DNA of 64,000 nt from Actinomycetaceae bacterium TAE3-ERU4 (lineage in GTDB: Bacteria; Actinomycetota; Actinomycetes; Actinomycetales; Actinomycetaceae). Location: assembly GCA_019218365.1 (NCBI GenBank), contig JAHUUJ010000006.1, positions 1-64,000 of the forward strand, in the 5' to 3' direction. A model generated the notes under the pieces. The model searched no databases. It saw nothing but the letters and a program-made list of their open reading frames with translations, and was not told the origin of the DNA. Below, piece by piece: positions 55,101 through 63,713 of the stretch; positions within the stretch are counted from its first letter, which is position 1, and every line of letters begins with the position of its first letter. A program made the position numbers and the translations under genes.

Positions 55101-56629
55101 TGGTTGGAAACGTCAATGGCAACGGCGGTGATTCCTGTGACCATTAGGTTCTGGACACCGCTTTCGGCAGTTAGCTGAGCTCGGTGTTCGCGCAGGTCTT
55201 TAACGAGTTGAGTCGTGCGTGGGTCTGCTTGCCCATAGCTGGGGATGATGCGTACGAAGGCGATGGAGGCCTTGGGGTCGGGGGTGGCGAGGGCGATTTC
55301 TTTGACCCCTGGGTATTTTTTAATTGCGTCTCCGAGTGCGCGGGCATCTTCCAAGGGAGTGGTGGAGGAGATGAGTGAACCGATTACCGCAATAGTGGTG
55401 TTGTGTCCTTCGCCGTATTCGCGGGTTATGAGGTCGTATGTCTGGCGTGCTTCGCTGTCTGGCCGGTCGTGCCCGGCATCGGGCAGAGCCAATCGCATGG
55501 CACTTGCGGGAATTGTTAGCAAGATTGCTGCTAGGAGGGTGATTAGTACGCACCAGAGGGGGTGAGCATTGATAACTCCGGCCCATTTACGGGCGAGGGG
55601 GTGGGGAAGTTTGGCGGTTTTGGGAGTCTTGGGAGTCAGACGTTGTCCGAGTAGGGTAGCGATAGCGGGAATTAGGGTAAGTACCGCAAGCATGGCAATA
55701 AAAACGGTGAGTGCTGATACTACCCCCATCATGGTAAGGAAGTAGATACCTACAACGAACATTCCCAGCAGGGCAATAATGACCGTTAGGGCGGCGAAGA
55801 TGATTGATTTTCCGGAGGTGGTGGCAGCTTCTTCGATTGCTTTTTGAAGGGAATGTCCCTGTCCGAGATGTTCCCGGATTCGGGATAGCAGAAGGAGAGA
55901 GTAGTCGATGCCCACAGATAATCCGAGCATTACGGCCAGTGTGGGGGCCGTTGAAGAAATGTCGGCAATCCAGGTGCCTAGCCCAATGAGCGCCCCGGAA
56001 AAACCTACTGCAATCAAGGCTGTGAGGATAGGCAAAGTAGCGGCTACGAAGGAGTTGAGTGTTGCGAGGAGGATAATTAGAGCGAGGAGGATACCCAATC
56101 CTTCAACCCAGCTAATACCCACGTTGTAGTCCTTGGCAAGAAGGTTAGAAAGGTGAACTGTGGATCCCGGAACTTCTTGTGCGAGGGCTTTTTGGAGGGG
56201 CCTGATTTCCTTCCCAACTTGTACTCCGGCGCTGAAATCATCTACCTGGATATCTGCCAGTGCGTAGTGTTTGCTTTCGCTAATTGCGTTTTTTGTTTCG
56301 TAGGGGTCAGCGACGTAGCGAACGTGCTTGAGCGTACGGATTTTATCGAGGAATTCGGTGACGGATTTTTTAGTATTAGCCGCGGTAATGTCAGGGCCGG
56401 CTTGGATAAGAATTTGTCCGCTTCCGCCGGAGGCTTGGGGGAGCTGTTGGGTAAGTATTTCAAGTCCCGTAATTGACTCTGATCCGTCGATGGTGAAATC
56501 GTCATTCAGTTTTGTTCCCAAGCTGAGGACACTGGAGACTAGAAGTATCAGCAGAGCAATCCAAGAAGCAATTATCGTTTTAGGAAAACGATTTCCTAGA
56601 CGGGCTGTTTTCTTGAGCAAATTATCCAT
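52193..56629 (-). CDS. Giant MMPL (RND) transporter fused to a YhgE/Pip-like repeat domain
   Basis: A 1478-residue membrane protein. Residues 1 to about 690 form a complete MMPL transporter: two halves of six membrane spans with the characteristic VGIDYSLLLLSRIREH (near 240) and AMDYQVFIVSRIREAH (near 605). After another membrane span near 698-715 comes a YhgE/Pip-type extracytoplasmic domain: VALVNEDEPYDTG and YDLGVVIPKNFSQTL. A 530-residue array of heptad-like repeats (about 881-1415) follows, with L, G, A, Q and N dominant and GANQLAGGL-type units. A final span (about 1446-1470) anchors the C-terminus. Cys 1143 and 1153 lie in the middle of the array. MMPL proteins export lipids or surface polymers and YhgE is a phage-receptor relative; the cargo is unknown. 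No ribosome site stronger than GGGAGAG is seen. Confidence 0.85.
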   Translation of the reverse strand: MDNLLKKTARLGNRFPKTIIASWIALLILLVSSVLSLGTKLNDDFTIDGSESITGLEILTQQLPQASGGSGQILIQAGPDITAANTKKSVTEFLDKIRTLKHVRYVADPYETKNAISESKHYALADIQVDDFSAGVQVGKEIRPLQKALAQEVPGSTVHLSNLLAKDYNVGISWVEGLGILLALIILLATLNSFVAATLPILTALIAVGFSGALIGLGTWIADISSTAPTLAVMLGLSVGIDYSLLLLSRIREHLGQGHSLQKAIEEAATTSGKSIIFAALTVIIALLGMFVVGIYFLTMMGVVSALTVFIAMLAVLTLIPAIATLLGQRLTPKTPKTAKLPHPLARKWAGVINAHPLWCVLITLLAAILLTIPASAMRLALPDAGHDRPDSEARQTYDLITREYGEGHNTTIAVIGSLISSTTPLEDARALGDAIKKYPGVKEIALATPDPKASIAFVRIIPSYGQADPRTTQLVKDLREHRAQLTAESGVQNLMVTGITAVAIDVSNQLDDALIPFGAIVVILCIILLTILFRSFWVPLIAALGYLASLGVAFGAIGAIYGWGWGATLFQIPKVGPVITFMPILVMGVLFGLAMDYQVFIVSRIREAHLQGKTTPETITEAFTGSGKVVAAAALIMTGVFAAFIPHASAEVRPIAIALTVGIAFDAFVVRMTLIPAIMRLLGKHAWAFPKRSSHRRGYTLIAASFLAPVLLGIGIWGAWVYFHPGNTPPTVALVNEDEPYDTGNGQLLPAGRMLSAQLTEPELAAKNLEKAGLTANSTQPLDNRINWQIVTLDTMKKGLENGKYDLGVVIPKNFSQTLAKTLRTEAYGAQVKIDSAPKTSGKTVLEVQNIVNSATYRIGSNLTANFLNATFSETGKLANGLKAAATGAEKLQDGINQAQNGTQKLGNGAEKLANGAGELSNGLDRLTDGAQAAANGSNELANGSKQLSGGANQLAGGINQLASSTPALRDGINQLVDGITQTSSALQNQITPGAQQLAGGLNQVTPGAKQLAQGVQKIQLGAQQLARALEQLLPGSKQLAGGLGQLQAGSAQLAGGITSSHEGAKQLTNGLGQLQQGANQLDEGLKKSHTGANQLAAGLEKSSDGADKLAQSSAQLGAGADALKPGLEQYIQSIDQLAEACKAQGENTRTCLTLGIISQRSQAGQLKENTSRILSGISQLAQGNTQLSEGLKQLVPGSKQLAGGLGQLQAGSAQLAGGITSSHEGAKQLTNGLGQLQQGANQLDEGLKKSHTGANQLAAGLSQVAPGANQLAGGLNQLSPGANQLAQGLDKLTPGANQLAGGLNQMSEKLQAGSNQLPQLKSGANSLADGTKRLSEGANKLADGTNRLTAGAQSLADGNRQLAGGLLRAKEGQNQLTDGANQLANGINQLENGQKQLSEGAGKLSSELADGAQKIPTYSEEKAKETASALANPITTQVKTPSAPERDWHLPLLWMSLLLGLGIPLLSILLRRQAED
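52841..53040. repeat. 200-bp direct repeat, copy A, inside the MMPL/YhgE gene
   Basis: Near-identical to 53327-53526 (I count two mismatches in 200 bp). It encodes about residues 1197-1263 of the fusion protein. The offset between copies is 486 bp, exactly 162 codons, so recombination between them would keep the frame. Confidence 0.9.
53327..53526. repeat. 200-bp direct repeat, copy B, inside the MMPL/YhgE gene
   Basis: Partner of 52841-53040, encoding about residues 1035-1101 on the other side of the Cys pair. The encoded peptides are identical over about 66 residues, although most other repeat units in the array have diverged, pointing to recent duplication or gene conversion. Confidence 0.9.
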
Positions 56630-56794
56630 CGCACTCTCCCTGATTTATCCGGTATCTGAATCTTAAAGGAAATGTGTGCTTTTTGTAAGATATCCAACGT
56701 TATTGGGGAATCTTTCGCAATCTAAAAGAAATATCTCTAGGCGACTAGCGAACACGGGACTTAGGGGTATGACGGTGGCCACTGATTTGCCCTA

Positions 56795-58190
<1,396 letters not shown>

Positions 58191-58223
58191 GTTCTAGCGC
58201 TGTTTAGCGCGTGAATCTTATTT

Positions 58224-58264
58224 GGTTGGGCGGTGCCTCTTAAAGGGGTGCCGCCCAATCTTTT
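58224..58264 (+). terminator. Terminator after eno
   Basis: A stem of about 16 pairs including several G-U pairs (58224-58239 with 58245-58260), followed by TTTT. Confidence 0.75.
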
Positions 58265-58317
58265 CTTCTCCGCGCGGCAGGTCGCATTTTTGCGTCTAAT
58301 GGGTCAAAATCGAAGTT

Positions 58318-58899
58318 ATGACAGATAAGCGTAGCGGGAGGCGTCCCTTTGGGACCGGTAGAGCCAAGCAAGAGCCTAAGGGCGCGCGCCCAGTTTTACG
58401 CCCCAGCGTTTCACGAACAAAACGAACTTTAACGCAGTCTGGCGCTGTGCCTGATTCCGTTCGTTTCACCAATGGTGAGCTGTCATATAGGGTGTTGGCT
58501 CTATTACTTTTAATTGTGGTTTTTGGCTCTTTTCTTGCCTCTCCGATTAAGCAGTTGCTTGATCAGGAACAGGCTAATCGTCGGACTATGGCACAAATTG
58601 AAGCAGAGAAGAAGCGTCAACAAGACCTTAAAGAGCGATTAGCCCGGTGGGATGATCCTGATTATGTGGCTGCACAAGCTCGTGAACGTCTTGGATATCT
58701 AAAGCCGGGGCAGACCCAGTACGTGATTGTTGATCCGGAAGCTAAGTTTATTAAGCCATCGGAGACCTCACCGGCTTTGGAAGGGCCTCGTCGCCCTTGG
58801 TTTATGGTGATGAATGATTCTTTGGCAGCGGCCGGGTCGGTCCCGGCTCTGAAAGTCCCTTTTGAACCGGTGAAATCACCGGAGGGACACGGTAAATAG
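58318..58899 (+). CDS. ftsB: FtsB/DivIC-type septum formation initiator
   Basis: A 193-residue bitopic division protein. A basic N-terminal cytoplasmic tail of about 55 residues is followed by a single membrane span (about 57-77). A coiled coil (about 82-112, DQEQANRRTMAQIEAEKKR) follows, then the conserved WDDPDYVAAQARERLGYLKPGQTQYVIVDP. This is the FtsB/DivIC pattern; the protein would join FtsL and FtsQ at the septum. Its place after eno and before DUF501 and ppx matches M. tuberculosis Rv1023-Rv1026. The ATG has only a weak GAAG upstream. Confidence 0.9.
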   Translation: MTDKRSGRRPFGTGRAKQEPKGARPVLRPSVSRTKRTLTQSGAVPDSVRFTNGELSYRVLALLLLIVVFGSFLASPIKQLLDQEQANRRTMAQIEAEKKRQQDLKERLARWDDPDYVAAQARERLGYLKPGQTQYVIVDPEAKFIKPSETSPALEGPRRPWFMVMNDSLAAAGSVPALKVPFEPVKSPEGHGK

Positions 58900-58950
58900 A
58901 CCAATTTGACAGTCGAGGTGGCTCGGCATTTTATTTAGAGGAGTATAAAA

Positions 58951-59463
58951 GTGAGTGTTTCTGACCATGATATTGAAACTTTAGAGTTTCAATTAGGGCG
59001 AGTCCCGCGGGGGGTAATTGATATTGCGGCCCGTGATGATGCGGGAGTTCCGCTGGTCGTCGCAACCGCCCCTCGTTTGGAAGATGGCACTCCTTTTCCC
59101 ACTACTTTTTATCTCACTCACCCAAGTGTAGTGAAGGGGTGCTCAACTTTGGAAGCTGAGCACCTGATGGAAGAAATGCAATCTTCTTTGCAGACGGATG
59201 AGGAATTAGCGCAGGCTTATCAAAAAGCTCACGAGGCTTACATTGCGGCTCGTGAGGATCTTGGGCAGGTGCCGGAAATATCCGGTGTTTCTGCTGGGGG
59301 AATGCCTACGCGGGTTAAATGTTTGCACGCTTTGGTAGGGCATTCTTTAGCGGCTGGTCCGGGGGTTAATCCCATCGGGGACTGGGCATTGCGTCTTTTG
59401 CATGAGCGCGGGCTATGGTCTTTACCCGCTAGTTTTTCTTCGCTGGTGGAGGGCTCTAAATGA
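58951..59463 (+). CDS. DUF501 protein
   Basis: A 170-residue conserved actinobacterial protein of unknown function. The core EFQLGRVPRGVIDIAARDDAGVPLVVATAPRL and GGMPTRVKCLHALVGHSLAAGPGVNPIGDWAL, with conserved Cys and His, is the DUF501 pattern (relative of Rv1025). The start is GTG with GAGGAG upstream. The stop overlaps the ppx ATG as ATGA. Nothing in the sequence suggests an enzyme activity. Confidence 0.9.
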   Translation: MSVSDHDIETLEFQLGRVPRGVIDIAARDDAGVPLVVATAPRLEDGTPFPTTFYLTHPSVVKGCSTLEAEHLMEEMQSSLQTDEELAQAYQKAHEAYIAAREDLGQVPEISGVSAGGMPTRVKCLHALVGHSLAAGPGVNPIGDWALRLLHERGLWSLPASFSSLVEGSK

Positions 59464-60392
59464 CTACTCGTGTAGCTGGAATAGATTGTGGAACTAACTC
59501 TATTCGTTTGCTGATTGCTGATAGATACGAGGATGGTCACCTGGAAGATATAGTCCGTGAGATGCGGATTGTTCGCCTGGGTGAAGATGTTGATAAGACC
59601 GGGCGCTTGGCTTCGCAGGCTTTGGAACGAACTTTTGCGGCACTAGATGAGTATGCGCATTTGATTCGTTCTCACGGGGTTGAAAAGGTCATGTTTGTGG
59701 CTACCAGCGCCTCTCGTGATGCTGAAAACTCGGCTGAATTCGTTGCCGGTGTCGAATCTCGCTTGGGAATTAAACCCGAGGTGATTGCCGGTACTCGTGA
59801 GGCTGAGCTTTCTTTCCGAGGGGCAACTAGCGCACTTAAGCCCTCGTCTCTTAAACCGGTTTTAGTAGTTGATATCGGGGGTGGTTCAACCGAGTTTGCC
59901 TTGGGAACAGATGATTTATCCGCTTCCATTTCGGTGGATATGGGGTGCGTGCGTCTCACCGAGCGTTTCTTAAAAGAAGGCAAACGTGAAGATGCGGAAC
60001 TATTTATTGACGAGCTCTTAGATAGGGCTGACGAGGTAGTTAATTTTTCCCAGGTAGCTACCTTGGTTGGTTTAGCAGGTTCGGTGACGACTATCACCGC
60101 ACATGCTTTGGGGCTGGATGAGTATGATCCTGAGAGAATTAACGGTGCTTCGTTAACCTTGGAGCAGGTAGATAATTCCTGCGCGGCTTTGTTCTACGCT
60201 TCTGCTTCCGAGAAGGAAAAGATGAGCTTTATGCATCCGGGACGTCGCGATGTGATTGCGGCCGGCGCTTTAATTTGGTCAAAAATCATCAATCGCGTTG
60301 ATTCTGAGGTAGCCCGTGCCGGTGGTCGCTTGGGTGAAATTATTACTTCCGAACACGATATTCTCGACGGTATTGCTCTGGCCGCTAAATAG
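59460..60392 (+). CDS. ppx: Exopolyphosphatase (Ppx/GppA family)
   Basis: A 310-residue ASKHA-fold phosphatase acting on polyphosphate or pppGpp. The phosphate-1 loop GIDCGTNSIRLLIAD, the catalytic Glu region ATSASRDAENSAEF, phosphate-2 loop VDIGGGSTEFALG and the late GLAGSVTTITAHALG are clear. The protein is the short, two-domain actinobacterial form without the HD-like C-terminal domain. It overlaps DUF501 by four bases, indicating translational coupling. Confidence 0.94.
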   Translation: MTTRVAGIDCGTNSIRLLIADRYEDGHLEDIVREMRIVRLGEDVDKTGRLASQALERTFAALDEYAHLIRSHGVEKVMFVATSASRDAENSAEFVAGVESRLGIKPEVIAGTREAELSFRGATSALKPSSLKPVLVVDIGGGSTEFALGTDDLSASISVDMGCVRLTERFLKEGKREDAELFIDELLDRADEVVNFSQVATLVGLAGSVTTITAHALGLDEYDPERINGASLTLEQVDNSCAALFYASASEKEKMSFMHPGRRDVIAAGALIWSKIINRVDSEVARAGGRLGEIITSEHDILDGIALAAK

Positions 60393-60403
60393 AGAAACTC
60401 TTT

Positions 60404-60447
60404 AATAGTTTGGGGTTCCCGCCGAAAAGCGGGAACCCCAAACTATT
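60404..60447. terminator. Bidirectional terminator between ppx and nhaA
   Basis: A perfect 19-bp stem (60404-60422 with 60429-60447) around a 6-nt loop with a GAAA-like centre. It lies between the convergent stops of ppx and nhaA. Confidence 0.85.
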
Positions 60448-60460
60448 GCAATAAATGTTT

Positions 60461-61822
60461 TTAGTGTCGAATCTGTTTGCTCGCACGACGGGCAAGGAGC
60501 CAAGACCCCAATCCCGCACTGAGTACCGTACCTACCAGAACTGCAAGTTTGCCGTGCTCTGTGTGCAAGGAACCTTCGGGGAAGGCAAGTCCTGCCACGA
60601 GCAGGGCAACGGTAAATCCGATACCGCAAAGAATGGAAATTGGGAGGATATCGCGCAAATCAACCCCATTGCCCAGGTGAAGTCGGGTGAAGCGGGTCAG
60701 GATAAGAACTGAGCCAAATACACCGATGAACTTACCTATGGGCATACCGATGATAATACCCATGGTTACCGGGTCAGTAAGCGTGCTGAGGAAGCCATCT
60801 GAATCGACAATGTTTACCCCAGCGGAGAAGAAAGCAAATAGAGGAAGTGCAATTCCCGCAGAGAGCGGCTGGAGACGGTGAACAAAACGGTGTGTCATCT
60901 GTTCTTCGCGGGGGCGACGGATAGCGGGAACTGATAGTCCCATAAGTACACCGGCGATTGTCGCGTGTACTCCCGAGGCGTGCATAAATGCCCAGGCAGA
61001 AATTGCCAGGGGCAGGAGAATCCACCAGTAGGTAATGCGCTTATTAACCAGCAGGGCAAAAATACCAATTATTGCCAAGGAGCATAGGAGCGCGACAAAA
61101 TCTAGGTGTGAAGTGTAGAAAGTCGCAATAACGATAATTGCGAGAAGGTCATCTACTACCGCCAGGGTCAGTAGGAAGGTACGGGCAGCCGGGGGAAGAC
61201 CTCGTCCAAAAATACCGAGAATCGCGACTGCAAAAGCGATGTCGGTGGCGGTAGGAATAGCCCAGCCGTGGAAAGCCGGATCTGCGGAGCCAAACTGAAT
61301 AATGACGTAGAGGAGAGCCGGACCTATCATTCCGAAAACTGCCGCCAGCATCGGGAGTGCTGCTTCACGGATATCACGCAGGGAACCGGTGACAAACTCT
61401 GTCTTTAGCTCTAGTCCGACGATAAAGAAGAATAGCGTCAGTAGTCCATCTCCGGCCCAGTGAGAAATCGACAAATGCAGGTGCAAGGATTCGGGGCCGA
61501 TGTGGTACTGGGAAATATTCTCGTAAATATTGCGGAATGGTGAGTTCGCAACAATTAGCGCGATGGCCGCGGAAATCATAAGAAGGATTCCCGCTTTAGT
61601 TTCGTCGCGGAGTCCGTGAGGGATGGAGGTTATCACTCGTGTGAGCGACTGGAACCAGGTTTCTTGACTAGAGTGAGCAGAAAAATAAATATGCCGCTTA
61701 GAACTTTGCAAGCGGTGCGGGCGCATCATTCCCCGCAGGGCGGGATCGTTATATCGCGAACTACGGCGAATACCGGACTGCTTGTAGGGGATCGTCTTCT
61801 TCTGTTTACTGTAGCTTCTCAA
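60461..61822 (-). CDS. nhaA: Na+/H+ antiporter NhaA
   Basis: A membrane antiporter of about 453 residues with 11-12 spans, exporting Na+ for H+ under salt or alkaline stress. The transport aspartates are in LTLAVVDDLLAI, and GWAIPTATDIAFAVAIL and LPLFAFFSAGVNI are typical NhaA blocks. The N-terminus is uncertain: the TTG at 61822 has AAGGG 6 nt upstream, a TTG at 61828 adds two residues, and ATGs at 61729/61726 would remove about 31 residues and still leave 45 before the first span. It stands alone between convergent ppx and the divergent tRNA gene. Confidence 0.92.
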   Translation of the reverse strand: MRSYSKQKKTIPYKQSGIRRSSRYNDPALRGMMRPHRLQSSKRHIYFSAHSSQETWFQSLTRVITSIPHGLRDETKAGILLMISAAIALIVANSPFRNIYENISQYHIGPESLHLHLSISHWAGDGLLTLFFFIVGLELKTEFVTGSLRDIREAALPMLAAVFGMIGPALLYVIIQFGSADPAFHGWAIPTATDIAFAVAILGIFGRGLPPAARTFLLTLAVVDDLLAIIVIATFYTSHLDFVALLCSLAIIGIFALLVNKRITYWWILLPLAISAWAFMHASGVHATIAGVLMGLSVPAIRRPREEQMTHRFVHRLQPLSAGIALPLFAFFSAGVNIVDSDGFLSTLTDPVTMGIIIGMPIGKFIGVFGSVLILTRFTRLHLGNGVDLRDILPISILCGIGFTVALLVAGLAFPEGSLHTEHGKLAVLVGTVLSAGLGSWLLARRASKQIRH

Positions 61823-61954
61823 AATCAACCCTTAATGTCATCAATCTGTCCCACTATTCTACTAAAACAACAGTGACGAATAAAATTAATCTATTCTTTC
61901 GTGGCCAATAACTCGCTTATGGTTTATCATTGAGCACTGGATGATTTTACATCT

Positions 61955-62028
61955 GCCCCCATAGCCCAATTGGCAGAGGCAATCGACTTAAAATCGATGT
62001 GTTGCGGGTTCGAGTCCCGCTGGGGGTA
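61955..62028 (+). tRNA. tRNA with UAA (Leu) anticodon but type I architecture
   Basis: A complete cloverleaf can be drawn: acceptor GCCCCCA/TGGGGGT with a G1-U72 wobble, U8-A9, D arm GCC/GGC with GG in the loop, anticodon stem ATCGA/TCGAT with loop CTTAAAA (anticodon UAA), a 5-nt variable loop GTGTT, T arm GCGGG/CCCGC with loop TTCGAGT, and discriminator A. No CCA is encoded. UAA reads the Leu codon UUA, but bacterial tRNA-Leu normally has a long variable arm. The identity is therefore uncertain. The decoding call depends only on the loop sequence. Confidence 0.8.
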
Positions 62029-62281
62029 CAAATACTTTCAGGATTGAACATTTGTGCTTTCAGGTACAATTTTTTTACTTGCTTTACAGACAAATCACTT
62101 TTCTTTTCCCTCTTAAGATGTGTGATTTTGCTTACCATGTCCTTTTTCTTGTGAAAAATTTTTTTAGTGATTATTTACATTTCTAAACTGCTTTGTCTAA
62201 GCTCTAAGCAGACCCATAAGCCCCTAAAACTAGAATGCTCATGAGATAATTAAGGCAATATAGTTTCGAAGAGGAGTTCAA
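62029..62281 (+). other. AT-rich intergenic region after the tRNA
   Basis: These 253 bp are clearly poorer in GC than the surroundings. They contain a repeated CTTTCAGG (near 62036 and 62057), T-runs near 62070 and 62160 that could end the tRNA transcript, an AATCAC/GTGATT inverted repeat near 62095-62130, a CTGCTT/AAGCAG hairpin (62188-62211), and a possible -10 TATAGT (62259-62264) before the next gene. I see no reading frame, integrase or copy of the tRNA 3' end. Confidence 0.5.
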
Positions 62282-63202
62282 ATGAGCAACCCTGTACTAG
62301 AACAAATTACTGACAAAGCTGTGCGTTCTACGCCTAATGGATACCCCGAAATGCCCGGGTACACCCCGATGCGTTCAAGTAAATATGCGGGAGGTGGTCA
62401 ATCTGCCGCTGGGGGACAGTCGTATTCGACCATACCTTCGATGGACTCTAACGTTGATTTTTACAACTCGCAGAGCGTTGATGGATACCCGCAGATGGTT
62501 GATGCGCAGGAAGACCGAATTACCTACGATGATGTCATCGTAAAGACCGGTTTCTTAGCGGCTTTGACCTTCGGGCTGGGAGTAATTAGCTACCTTTTGG
62601 TTGAGCCTTTTCCCGAGCTTTCTGCGCTACTAACCGGAGCTGGGGTTATTGTCGGACTAATTAGCGGTTTGGTGTGCGTATTTAAGTCTTCCCCTTCTCC
62701 GATACTGATTGGTGTCTACGCTACTGCCCAGGGGCTTGCTCTCGGCGCTATTTCTGCAGCCAGCGATGTGATTGCCCCCGGAGTTGTTTTCCAGGCTTTG
62801 ATTGCCACGGGTGTGGTTTTTGGGGTTACTCTCGCCCTCTTCAAATCGGGCCGAGTCCGTAACTCTTCTAAGGTAAGTCGTTTTGCTTTCATTGGTGTGC
62901 TGGGTATTTTGGCCCTGCAGCTAATTAATCTAGTTCTAGGCTTCTTCAATGTTACTCAGAGCCCATGGGGACTCGAAGGAATGACAATCATGGGAATCCC
63001 GGTAGCCGGACTTTTGGGTGTGCTGGTGATTTTGATTGGTGGAGCCTCGCTCATTGGTGACTTTGACCTAGCGAAGAAAGCTGTTGAAGCCGGTGCGCCG
63101 AGGAAGTTCTCTTGGACTATCAGTTTCGGTATTCTCGTGACCGTAATCTGGTTGTACATCAATATTTTGCGCTACCTAACCATTCTTATGGACAGGCGCT
63201 AA
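62282..63202 (+). CDS. Bax inhibitor-1/YccA-family membrane protein
   Basis: A 306-residue protein with a Gly/Ser/Tyr/Pro-rich soluble N-terminus (about 1-80) followed by seven hydrophobic segments to the C-terminus. The actinobacterial YccA-like blocks ALTFGLGVISYLLV, GVYATAQGLALGAISA and GGASLIGDFDLAKKAVEAGAPRKFSWTISFGILVTVIWLYI are recognisable. E. coli YccA modulates FtsH proteolysis and other BI-1 members act as pH-gated calcium leaks; the role here is unknown. A strong GAGGAG lies 6 nt before the ATG. Confidence 0.9.
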   Translation: MSNPVLEQITDKAVRSTPNGYPEMPGYTPMRSSKYAGGGQSAAGGQSYSTIPSMDSNVDFYNSQSVDGYPQMVDAQEDRITYDDVIVKTGFLAALTFGLGVISYLLVEPFPELSALLTGAGVIVGLISGLVCVFKSSPSPILIGVYATAQGLALGAISAASDVIAPGVVFQALIATGVVFGVTLALFKSGRVRNSSKVSRFAFIGVLGILALQLINLVLGFFNVTQSPWGLEGMTIMGIPVAGLLGVLVILIGGASLIGDFDLAKKAVEAGAPRKFSWTISFGILVTVIWLYINILRYLTILMDRR

Positions 63203-63229
63203 TAGCTAAATCTTGGGCGTAAATGCCCT

Positions 63230-63275
63230 AAATGCCCGCCTCGGCAATCACAAAGGACCCGAGGTGGGCATTTTT
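63230..63275 (+). terminator. Terminator after the YccA-family gene
   Basis: A 15-bp stem with one G-U pair (63230-63244 with 63259-63273), a 14-nt loop and a T-run. Confidence 0.8.
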
Positions 63276-63292
63276 GCTTTATCCTATAAAAC

Positions 63293-63694
63293 ATGGAAGA
63301 AATGATTAAAATAGACCAGCCCTACGGGCAAAAGCCTACTCTTGAATTCCTAGCGGAAAGCGCTCCGCAGGAACTGGTAGTTACGGTTTTGTCGGAGGGT
63401 GATGGGGAAATTGTCGAACCCGGTGATCAGATTGCTGCTCACTATCTTGGACAGGTCTGGGACGGAAACGTTTTTGACAATTCCTTCGACCGTGGACAGC
63501 CCTTGGTGTTCCAGGTTGGTGTCGGAATGGTAATCCGCGGATGGGATGATGGGCTTGTGGGGCAGCGCGTTGGATCTCGTGTTTTGCTCTCTATTCCTTC
63601 GGAACTCGGATACGGGGACCGTGGAGTTCCCCAGGCCGGAATTAAGGGTGGAGACACCCTAGTGTTCGTGACAGACATCGTCGGTAAGCTCTAA
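63293..63694 (+). CDS. FKBP-type peptidyl-prolyl cis-trans isomerase
   Basis: A 133-residue single-domain cytoplasmic FKBP that speeds proline isomerisation in protein folding. The core VEPGDQIAAHYLGQVWDGNVFDNSFDRGQPLVFQVG, then VIRGWDDGLVGQRVGSRVLLSIPSELGYGDRG and GGDTLVFVTDIVG, contains the usual Tyr, Asp, Phe and Trp pocket residues. Start is ATG 63293, or ATG 63302 with GGAAG upstream; the difference is three residues. A terminator lies before it and no hairpin separates it from the following gene. Confidence 0.93.
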   Translation: MEEMIKIDQPYGQKPTLEFLAESAPQELVVTVLSEGDGEIVEPGDQIAAHYLGQVWDGNVFDNSFDRGQPLVFQVGVGMVIRGWDDGLVGQRVGSRVLLSIPSELGYGDRGVPQAGIKGGDTLVFVTDIVGKL

Positions 63695-63713
63695 TATTTG
63701 CAAAGTAAGCCCC

